From Hinthialibacter sp964556895 (GTDB taxonomy: Bacteria; Hinthialibacterota; Hinthialibacteria; Hinthialibacterales; Hinthialibacteraceae), in assembly GCA_964556895.1 (NCBI GenBank), contig CAZKYC010000068.1:1-25766 (forward strand): a stretch of DNA of 25,766 bases. Reading direction: 5' to 3'. Positions 14,934 through 21,313 of the stretch are shown piece after piece. The stretch's first letter is position 1; every line of letters starts with the position of its first letter. The notes beneath the pieces were generated by a model. The model did no database searches. It worked only from the letters and a program-made list of their open reading frames with translations, and was not told the DNA's origin. The position numbers were made by a program, and so were the translations under genes.

Positions 14934-17063
14934 CTAGAAGTCAATCTGAAACGCGACGCCGTCCGGCGAATTGGCGTATCGCAATAACAGCGTCTTGGTT
15001 TCGGCGTGCCACTCATGAGAGACTTTCACTTCCGCCTCTTCCACACTCGCCTTGATGGATTTTGGCTCAGACGGCGCCAACACGCGCGCGACGCCGTTGA
15101 TCTTCAACGGGCCTTTGAGTGTGAAAGAAAATCCGCCTTCTGTTTTCATTTCATCGTACGCTCTCGAAGCCGCCGCCAAGACGCAGGGCGCTTCGGGGGC
15201 GGAGGCGATTTCATAAAACAACCCGCGCTGGCCGGGCATCATTTCTTTGAGTGAAAGCACGGGCAGGTTTGAATCATACAGATCAATCATCGGGCCGCGT
15301 ACAATCAGCGGCTCCTGGCTAACGCCTTCGTCCAACACCGCCACGATCAGATAGGGGCCGCGCCGTAAGCCAAAGTAGTTTTTCTGAATGATGGGCTTGC
15401 CATACAATCGCTGCACCTCGCCCATCAGGCGTTCGCCGCCGTCGCGGGCGAAGGCAAACTCTTTCGGGTTTTGTCTTAAGACAACCACCACGCCGCGTCC
15501 GACGGCGTACCTCCCCTCGGCCTTGGACGGGTCAACGCCCAATTGTTCGAACAGATGGTTGCTTGGCGCGGCGTATTCATTGCCGTCTTGGTTCCACCAT
15601 TCAGACACCGTTTGATAAGGGTCGTCATCGCGGCCTGCGTATATCAACGAGCCTCCGTTGCGCACCCACGTTGCCAACGCCTGGTGATACTCGGGCGCCA
15701 GCGGCTTCATATTGGCGTAACTCATGATTAACACCCTCACGCCGTCTAACACGCTGGGTTGCAACAGGTTTTCCATCTGCACCAATTGTACGGGGACGCC
15801 GCGTTTGAATAACGGAAGGGCCATGCCATAAAAGTTTGATAAGCGCGGGTCGTCATGCCCCTCAAACGTTGGGAACCGCTGAAACATCATCGAGTCAGAC
15901 AACAACACGCCGATTCCCTGCGCCCCGGTGATGTTGTTGTCAGAAAGCGGCATGTCATTTAACACATTGATCAACACTTGAATCTGGGTGGCGTAATCAG
16001 GCGGGATGGGTTGGCGTTCATCGCTGCCTTCGACCTGGTACTTGCCAAAGAAGATCCGGTTCGGCCAGGGCATGACTTCATAATGGTCAACGGTGGGGTG
16101 CATCAATTGGGCGGTGAACGTCGCCTCATAATTGAGTTTGTAATTTTGCCAGGTGAAGTTGGGGTTGTCTTCAATCGGGTCGGTCAAACAATAGACGCGC
16201 TTGCCGGTCGGTTGGGTCATCGCCAACATAGAGCCATATTCGAGATAGGCGTTTTCGAACGTCCGTTCTTTTTCGACTCCTTGATAATACGTCGGCGTGC
16301 GCGAAGTGCCCGTCCACACCTGGGCGATGTAGCCGTCCATGCCGGGCAGGTTGGCCAGGTTGGCTTCAGGGCTGACAATGCTCCAGGCCGAGTAGTTAAT
16401 AAGGGTATGTGTGGGCACATAACACTTCACCCGCTTGCCTTTTGACTCGCTGTAGTTCTTGGCGTATAAAAACAGTTCTTTTAGCGCGCGAAAGTAGAGA
16501 TGGTATTTTAATTTCGCTGAGCGGTAGGCCGCGTCAGGGGTTGAGTGTTGCGGGCGCCATGCTTCACCGTAGTAGGCTTTCCATTCGCGCTTAAAGCCAT
16601 CGCTGTATCCGCCCCGGTTCCAAAATTCCGGCTCTTCGAGGTGGATGGATTTTACTCCAGCGTCGATGGCGCGTTTGATGAGCGTCTTGAGATAGGCGAT
16701 GTAGCTGGGCGTCGGAACCATGTAGGGCACGGTCGGCCCGTGCATAATCATGGATCCGTCGCGCTCAACCTGGCCTTCGTCGTGATGGAGCGTTCCGTCA
16801 AAGCGCCCTTCGATGTAATCCTGATATTCGCCCCAAGCGACGCCTGTCATAAAGTGGATTCCGTATCCGCGGTCCCGCCAACTTTTCATCCGGTCTAAGA
16901 AACTGTCATTCATGCCATAGATGATGGCCGCGTCAGAGCGCAGGTCCATCTCTGCCCGCCAGGGCGACGCGGTTTGAAACACGGTTTTTTCTAACTCGTG
17001 CGATTGCGAAATGGTCCCAAATAGAAGCGGCAACAGAATTGAAAGCAAAAAAAACTTGTTCAT
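14934..17063 (-). CDS. Secreted GH42-like TIM-barrel protein with amidotransferase-like domain
   Basis: 709 residues with a signal peptide (1-20). Residues ~40-340 look like a glycoside hydrolase TIM barrel: DAGVKSIHLEEPEFW (134-148) places acidic residues at a strand end, and PTPSYIAYLKTLIKRAID (117-134) precedes it. Residues ~380-490 look like the class I amidotransferase-fold (trimerisation) domain of GH42 beta-galactosidases (VRVLIMSYANMKPL at 442-455, then WVRNGGSLIYAG at 466-477). The C-terminus is a beta-rich domain. It is not a close match to any family I can name; clan GH-A is the best guess. It is the first gene of the operon with the GH127 enzyme, pointing to a plant- or algal-glycan substrate. 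AAGGA lies about 10 bases before ATG 17063. Catalytic residues are not assigned. Confidence 0.65.
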   Translation of the reverse strand: MNKFFLLSILLPLLFGTISQSHELEKTVFQTASPWRAEMDLRSDAAIIYGMNDSFLDRMKSWRDRGYGIHFMTGVAWGEYQDYIEGRFDGTLHHDEGQVERDGSMIMHGPTVPYMVPTPSYIAYLKTLIKRAIDAGVKSIHLEEPEFWNRGGYSDGFKREWKAYYGEAWRPQHSTPDAAYRSAKLKYHLYFRALKELFLYAKNYSESKGKRVKCYVPTHTLINYSAWSIVSPEANLANLPGMDGYIAQVWTGTSRTPTYYQGVEKERTFENAYLEYGSMLAMTQPTGKRVYCLTDPIEDNPNFTWQNYKLNYEATFTAQLMHPTVDHYEVMPWPNRIFFGKYQVEGSDERQPIPPDYATQIQVLINVLNDMPLSDNNITGAQGIGVLLSDSMMFQRFPTFEGHDDPRLSNFYGMALPLFKRGVPVQLVQMENLLQPSVLDGVRVLIMSYANMKPLAPEYHQALATWVRNGGSLIYAGRDDDPYQTVSEWWNQDGNEYAAPSNHLFEQLGVDPSKAEGRYAVGRGVVVVLRQNPKEFAFARDGGERLMGEVQRLYGKPIIQKNYFGLRRGPYLIVAVLDEGVSQEPLIVRGPMIDLYDSNLPVLSLKEMMPGQRGLFYEIASAPEAPCVLAAASRAYDEMKTEGGFSFTLKGPLKINGVARVLAPSEPKSIKASVEEAEVKVSHEWHAETKTLLLRYANSPDGVAFQIDF

Positions 17064-17126
17064 TGTTCAATCGTCCTTAAAACAGAGTAAGATTTATCAT
17101 CATTGGTTATAAACGATCATGCGCGC

Positions 17127-17142
17127 GATTGCTATCGCAATC
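17127..17142. promoter_or_regulatory. Operator-like inverted repeat in the divergent GH region
   Basis: GATTGC (17127-17132), TATC, GCAATC (17137-17142) is a perfect 6-bp inverted repeat in the 115-base space between divergent starts at 17063 and 17179, so one site could serve both. TTGC and TATCGCAA are shared with the repeat before xylB (224-240). An A/T-rich TTATAA at 17107-17112 could be a -10 in either direction. Confidence 0.3.
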
Positions 17143-17178
17143 TCACTGATCCAGTCGTTATTTTGAAGGGATGTTTTT

Positions 17179-19407
17179 ATGAATCGCCATCTCATATTAC
17201 GGTCTAGCATTTTACTCGTTGCCATTTTTTCAATGCAACCGTTCGCGGGCGTACCCGATGTTCCTTTCTGGCAGGAATATCATCAGCCGTATCCATTGTC
17301 AGGCGAAGGCAATGACGTGCGTTCGATTGAAGTCGACCGCCAAGACCGCGTATGGGCGGCCGCAAAAGGCGGGCTGTTTTATTTAGAGAACAACAAGTGG
17401 GCGCCGGCTGCGCCGGGGCCGTTTTATGACCTGGCGTTCGACAATACCGGCCAACTGTGGGCGTCAGGGTGGGACGGCGTATACAAACTCTCAACCACGA
17501 ACGCTGAAAAAGAAACCGCGTTTGACGACCCGATATCTGTTCTATGCAAAACCATCGACGGCTTGCTCGCGCTTGGGCCGGATTCCGCCTGGCAGTTGAA
17601 AGAACACCGCTGGCGTCAAATTACACGCGAATGGTCAGGCAACCTGCGCGACGCCGTACTTGCTCCCAACGGCGATGTCTGGATCGCCACGGGGATGGAA
17701 CTTGTTCACAAAGCGCCCTACGGCGTACGCCGAATTAACGGCCCCGATGATTTGTATTCAACGGAGTGCAACGCGGTCGCCTTCGCGCCAGATGGGCGCC
17801 TTTGGGTGGGGGAATTTGGCGGCGTCGATATATTTAAAAACGGCGCCCGGGTCGACACGCTGACCGCCGAAGACGGTCTGCCCTACTTTGATGTTCGCTC
17901 GTTGGATGTCGGCCCCGAAGGCCGCATGTGGATCGGCGCCGGCCTGGGCGTGGCCCGCTATGACGGCGAGGCGTGGTCGCTGCGTCACAGCAAGCGCTGG
18001 CTGCTCAGCGATGACGTACGCGACGTCGCGTTTGATTCGAGCGGCAACGCCTGGGTCGCCACGGCAGGCGGGGTCAGCGCCATCAAACGCAAACGCATGA
18101 CCCTGGCCGACAAAGCACAGTATTACTATGACATCTGTATGAAACGCCACGTTCGTGAACCATGGATCGTCGAAAAGTGTTACTTTCCCGACCCCAACGA
18201 CCTCTCAAAATCGTATGTGCTCGACGACGACAATGACGGCAGCTATACCGGCCATTACCTGGTTATGGAATCGTTTCGCTACGCCGTGACTGGCGATCCC
18301 GACGCCAAAGCCAAAGCCGACCGCGCCTATGACACGCTTGAATATTTTCAGACCGTCACCGAAACGGACGGCTTTGTCGCTCGCACCATCATCCCCAGTG
18401 ATGCGACGCGCATGGCCGACCCCAACCGCACGTATACACAACAACAAGCCATTGAACGCCGCGTCGCCGACCCGCGCTATAAACCCGTCGAAGTGCGCTG
18501 GCGCCCGTCGAAAGACGGCAAATGGTTGTGGAAGGGCGACACCAGTTCAGACGAAATCACGGGCCACTTTTACGCCTACCTGCTCTATTACGATCTGTGC
18601 GCCGACGCCGAACGAAAACAGCGCGTCAAACGTTTGGTGAGAACGATCATGGACTACATCATCGACGGCGGCTATCTCTTGCGCGATACCGACGGCGAAC
18701 ACACCCGCTGGGGCGTCTGGGCGCCTGAGTTTTTGAATCACAATCCCGACTGGCGCTCTGAAGCGCCCATTAACTCGTTTGAAATTTTGTCATTTCTCAA
18801 GGCAACTTACTACATAACAGGCGATAAAAACTATCAGCGCGAAGCGAAGAATCTCATCGACAAACATGGCTACGCCGATAACGCGCGGCGGCCTAAGAGT
18901 TATGGACGCTCAGAGCGAACTCACATCGACGACGACCTCATGACCATGGCCGCGCCCGCGTTGCTGCAATATGAAGACGACCCCGAATTACACGCACTGT
19001 ATTTAGAAGGATACACCTGGGCCTATCAAACCGTCGCCAATGAGATGAACCCGTTTTTTAATTTCACTTATGGATGGCTGACAGGCGATGATCGCCGCCT
19101 TGAAGACAACATCGTCTTCCTGCGCGACCAGCCGCTTGATCTGCGCCAATGGCGAATCGACAACTCAAAGCGAGAAGACGTCGCGATTGTCCGCCGCCCG
19201 ATGTTGGGGCCGTTACAGGTAGACCGAATGCTGCCGCCCAGCGAACGCGGCGTCATGCGCTGGGACAAAAACCCGTGGCCCGTTGTGTCGGGAGATTTCA
19301 ATGATAACGAAGGCCGCCTTGAGAGCAGCGGCGTCTTTTGGCTATTGCCGTATTGGATGGGGCGCTACGCGGGGTATATCGAAGCGCCTGTCGGCGATTC
19401 AAAATGA
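17179..19407 (+). CDS. Secreted protein: six-bladed Reg_prop-type propeller fused to an alpha/alpha-toroid domain
   Basis: 742 residues with a signal peptide (1-23, ending FAG). Six propeller blades of the two-component-regulator type fill ~44-310. Each has a D/N-G-x-(L/V/M)-W-(V/I/A) core: DRVWAAAKGG, GQLWASGWDG, GDVWIATGM, GRLWVGEFGG, GRMWIGAGLG and GNAWVATAGG. From ~315 the protein is mostly helical with alternating aromatic-rich helices (YYYDICMKRHV, DGSYTGHYLVMESFRYAVTG, TSSDEITGHFYAYLLYYDLC, APINSFEILSFLKATYYITGD), the pattern of (alpha/alpha)6 glycosidase or lyase barrels. There is no membrane segment, histidine kinase or response-regulator part. AAGGG lies 8 bases before ATG 17179. 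It is divergent from the GH42-like/GH127 operon. It probably acts on or binds an extracellular or periplasmic glycan; enzymatic activity is not proven. Confidence 0.75.
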   Translation: MNRHLILRSSILLVAIFSMQPFAGVPDVPFWQEYHQPYPLSGEGNDVRSIEVDRQDRVWAAAKGGLFYLENNKWAPAAPGPFYDLAFDNTGQLWASGWDGVYKLSTTNAEKETAFDDPISVLCKTIDGLLALGPDSAWQLKEHRWRQITREWSGNLRDAVLAPNGDVWIATGMELVHKAPYGVRRINGPDDLYSTECNAVAFAPDGRLWVGEFGGVDIFKNGARVDTLTAEDGLPYFDVRSLDVGPEGRMWIGAGLGVARYDGEAWSLRHSKRWLLSDDVRDVAFDSSGNAWVATAGGVSAIKRKRMTLADKAQYYYDICMKRHVREPWIVEKCYFPDPNDLSKSYVLDDDNDGSYTGHYLVMESFRYAVTGDPDAKAKADRAYDTLEYFQTVTETDGFVARTIIPSDATRMADPNRTYTQQQAIERRVADPRYKPVEVRWRPSKDGKWLWKGDTSSDEITGHFYAYLLYYDLCADAERKQRVKRLVRTIMDYIIDGGYLLRDTDGEHTRWGVWAPEFLNHNPDWRSEAPINSFEILSFLKATYYITGDKNYQREAKNLIDKHGYADNARRPKSYGRSERTHIDDDLMTMAAPALLQYEDDPELHALYLEGYTWAYQTVANEMNPFFNFTYGWLTGDDRRLEDNIVFLRDQPLDLRQWRIDNSKREDVAIVRRPMLGPLQVDRMLPPSERGVMRWDKNPWPVVSGDFNDNEGRLESSGVFWLLPYWMGRYAGYIEAPVGDSK

Positions 19408-19445
19408 TTTAAGGCATTACGATTGATACGAATACCGAACCAAAT

Positions 19446-19523
19446 CAGGCTTGGGCGCAACTTGGGGAGCGCCTGTGCAAAAAAGCGAAGCGGCGCCGAA
19501 GCGACCAGAGTTGTCCCCAGGTC
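19446..19523 (+). repeat. Repeat family R1, copy D (stem-loop only)
   Basis: A 78-base stem-loop unit aligned without gaps to 7126-7203, about 80% identical. The central block GCGGCGCCGAAGCGA is identical, and the inverted ends (CTTGGGCGCAACTTGG and CCAGAGTTGTCCCCAGG) are less perfect. No tail part follows. It lies between the convergent propeller and FAD-oxidoreductase genes and could act as a two-way terminator. Confidence 0.75.
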
Positions 19524-19548
19524 ATAAGCGAGACAATTATAGATGAAT

Positions 19549-20799
19549 TTAATTTGATAGATCTTCAATCACGGCTTCGGCGGCGCGGCGGCCAGAGACC
19601 ATTGCGCCGTTTATAGAGGCGTTATCAATATGGTCGCCGCAGATATACAGCCCCGGTCTGACGCGCACAGGCCGTTGAGGCGCTAGCAAGGCGGGCGGCG
19701 TCTGTTTGGGCAATGCCCGCTTGATCGAATAGGTATTCAAATGCCGCCAGGTTTCAACCACGGCGCCATACCATTCGGTCAACTGAACCTGTACTTGTTT
19801 GAGCAGCCCCTCTTCATCAGCCGAATGGTCGCCCAAGACAGAGACCGAGATCAACGACTTGCCTTCAGGCGCATAACTCGGCGCTGCGTCGCTGGGCGCG
19901 CATAGGTTATTGATCGGCCCGGCGCCGTTCCCGTTCAACACAAGAATCGGGCGTTTGATCGGGGACTCATCGGCGGCGAAATAGACGCAACTCACCGAAT
20001 GAAACGCTTTGGGCGGCCCGCTTTGATGCAGCGCCGCCGCGTCAGCGCCGTCGGCGGCGATCACGACCGATTTGGCGCCAATCTCTTCGCCCGACCGCAG
20101 GCGCACGCCTGACTCGGTGACCGCCTCGACCGCAGCGTCTAATTGAATGCGCCCGCCAGGAAGTTCATCAGCGATCTGTTTGGGAATCGCCGCCATTCCC
20201 TTGCTGGGCAATGCCGCGTCGCCTTCAGAGAACATTCGAAACAGAAAGTCAAACATTCGGCTCGACGTTGATAGTTCGCTTTCTAAAAATACCCCGCCAA
20301 AAAACGGCCTGAAGAAACGCTCAATGATTAAATCTGAGAACCCAAATTCCTCAAGGCGACAGACGGTCGTCTGTTCCGCCCTCAAAAACAACGACTGAAG
20401 CGGCGGGTTACACACATCGCCTCGTAATAGGGCGATGCGAAATTTGTCAGAAAGCGAACCGACTGGCGTGAATAATGTCTGCAAGCCCGAACTCATCATA
20501 CGCATCGGGTCGGCGATTACATGAAATTCGTTGCCAAAACGAACGATGGAGCCTGGCTCAAATGACTTAAGTTTGAGAGAATCGTAATCAAGAATCGTCC
20601 GGGCTTCAGGGTAAGACGTCAAAAACACTTGAAAGCCATGATCGAGAACAAAACCGTCTAATACGTCCGTTCTCATACGCCCGCCAACTTCATCAGCGGC
20701 TTCACAGATACAAACGTCGATTCCGTGACGGTGCAATTTGCGCGCACAGCATAAGCCCGCAACCCCAGCGCCAATTACAACGACATCCACTTGAGTCAT
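19549..20799 (-). CDS. FAD-dependent amine oxidase/phytoene desaturase-type oxidoreductase
   Basis: 416 residues of the flavin amine oxidase superfamily, soluble, predicted to oxidise a small or lipid-like substrate using FAD. VVVIGAGVAGLCCARKL (6-22) is the Rossmann GxGxxG dinucleotide site, Glu33 in ICEA binds the ribose, and GGRMRTD (39-45) is the family's second FAD motif. The C-terminus holds GLYICGDHIDNASINGAMVSGRRAAEAV, the closing FAD motif. ATG 20799 is chosen because GGAG lies 6 bases upstream; the in-frame TTG at 20811 overlaps this site. It ends facing the propeller gene. Upstream is the short Cys-rich ORF unit with its terminator. It is similar in type to protoporphyrinogen oxidase-like and carotenoid desaturase enzymes, but no carotenoid or heme genes are nearby, so the substrate is open. 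Confidence 0.85.
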   Translation of the reverse strand: MTQVDVVVIGAGVAGLCCARKLHRHGIDVCICEAADEVGGRMRTDVLDGFVLDHGFQVFLTSYPEARTILDYDSLKLKSFEPGSIVRFGNEFHVIADPMRMMSSGLQTLFTPVGSLSDKFRIALLRGDVCNPPLQSLFLRAEQTTVCRLEEFGFSDLIIERFFRPFFGGVFLESELSTSSRMFDFLFRMFSEGDAALPSKGMAAIPKQIADELPGGRIQLDAAVEAVTESGVRLRSGEEIGAKSVVIAADGADAAALHQSGPPKAFHSVSCVYFAADESPIKRPILVLNGNGAGPINNLCAPSDAAPSYAPEGKSLISVSVLGDHSADEEGLLKQVQVQLTEWYGAVVETWRHLNTYSIKRALPKQTPPALLAPQRPVRVRPGLYICGDHIDNASINGAMVSGRRAAEAVIEDLSN

Positions 20800-20873
20800 A
20801 ACAAACTCCAAATCAATAGGGCAATACCACGATGACGGAAATAAAGGGCAATTGGATTAGTGCATCATAACGT

Positions 20874-20904
20874 AAAACGGGGACGATGGAATCCATCGTC
20901 CCCG
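20874..20904 (-). terminator. Terminator hairpin after the 22-codon ORF unit
   Basis: CGGGGACGATGG (20878-20889) and CCATCGTCCCCG (20893-20904) form a perfect 12-bp stem with a 3-base loop. On the minus strand it is followed by TTTTACG (20877-20871). The strong stem and short U-run suit a Rho-independent terminator 107 bases past the ORF stop. It could equally be an attenuator before the FAD-oxidoreductase gene, which starts 75 bases further on. Confidence 0.65.
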
Positions 20905-20945
20905 CGCGGTGAACTGGTTGGATTGAAGAGCGTGGAGGGCCATTA

Positions 20946-21004
20946 CGCCGCGAAAGAAGAGTGGGAGTGGAGTGCGGCGCTCCGGGCCTCGCGTATTCGC
21001 CCGG
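20946..21004 (-). other. Structured 3' tail of the small transcript
   Basis: Between the 22-codon ORF stop and the terminator are two further inverted repeats. CCGGGC (20982-20987) pairs with GCCCGG (20999-21004), and CGCCGC (20946-20951) pairs with GCGGCG (20974-20979). They do not overlap, so both can form in one RNA. No protein frame with a ribosome site lies here. The region could be structured RNA; this is inference. Confidence 0.35.
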
Positions 21005-21011
21005 TATCCGA

Positions 21012-21080
21012 CTAGCCCTCCTCACCTCCGCAGCCACCTGAGCTATACGACGTACAACAATAGGTACAGTCATCTAACAT
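21012..21080 (-). CDS. Tiny Cys/Gly-rich peptide (22 codons), unknown function
   Basis: The ATG at 21080 opens a frame of 22 codons to TAG at 21012-21014. The product begins MLDDCTYCCTSYSSGG and continues with CGG and an acidic EEG end. Cysteines are at 5, 8, 9 and 17, and glycine pairs at 15-16 and 18-19. It is acidic, with no lysine or arginine and no signal peptide. A ribosome site complementary to nearly the whole 16S tail lies just upstream, with a consensus -35 box before it. I do not recognise the peptide. It could be a modified-peptide precursor, a metal-binding or redox peptide, or a leader peptide rich in Cys codons that governs the hairpin at 20878-20904 and hence the flavoenzyme gene. 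No peptide-modifying enzyme is in this window. Confidence 0.55.
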   Translation of the reverse strand: MLDDCTYCCTSYSSGGCGGEEG

Positions 21081-21084
21081 AAAG

Positions 21085-21101
21085 TGGACCACCTCCTTTC
21101 T
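21085..21101 (-). promoter_or_regulatory. Exceptionally strong ribosome-binding site
   Basis: AGAAAGGAGGTGGTCCA on the minus strand can pair with the 3' end of 16S rRNA (TGGATCACCTCCTTTCT type) at all but one position over 17 bases. The core GGAGG is at 21092-21096, 11 bases before the ATG at 21080. No other gene here has more than about 6 complementary bases. Confidence 0.7.
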
Positions 21102-21113
21102 GCTCTGCCTAAC

Positions 21114-21141
21114 ACTGTAACTTGGAAGCCGCCCCTGTCAA
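21114..21141 (-). promoter_or_regulatory. Sigma-70-type promoter of the 22-codon ORF unit
   Basis: Minus strand TTGACA (21136-21141) is a perfect -35, then 16 bases, then TACAGT (21114-21119) as -10. Transcription would start near 21107, only a few bases before the ribosome site. The predicted transcript to the terminator is about 235 bases long. Confidence 0.6.
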
Positions 21142-21187
21142 GAAAATAATACTCTTTGTAATTTGTAAACAAAGTCAATCGATTGGC

Positions 21188-21244
21188 TAGACCGTTTGAC
21201 AAAATTGCGTGCGGTAAGCGCGCCCGTATTCGCCGCGTTGGACG
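21188..21244 (-). repeat. Repeat family R2, copy 3 (partial, inverted)
   Basis: The reverse complement aligns without gaps to the last 57 bases of copy 2 (3358-3414), with 45 identities. The identical block is ATACGGGCGCGCTT. The palindrome is degenerate here (CGTCCAACGCGGCGAA). It lies in the spacer 21142-21313, in which I see nothing else. Confidence 0.6.
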
Positions 21245-21313
21245 ACCGAAAGATTGCCCCATCGGTCTTCTGGCAGGATTATTACGATGACATAGGTGAA
21301 CATGAAAAAGGCA

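Noticed and set aside
20813..21073. 86-codon minus-strand frame overlapping the 22-codon ORF
   Set aside because: It starts inside the better-supported 22-codon ORF in another frame, runs through the hairpins and terminator, and is Pro/Arg/Ser-rich without any motif.
21085..21101. Plus strand resembles the 3' end of 16S rRNA (CACCTCCTTTCT)
   Set aside because: Nothing upstream on the plus strand resembles 16S rRNA. The match is simply the complement of a strong Shine-Dalgarno on the minus strand.
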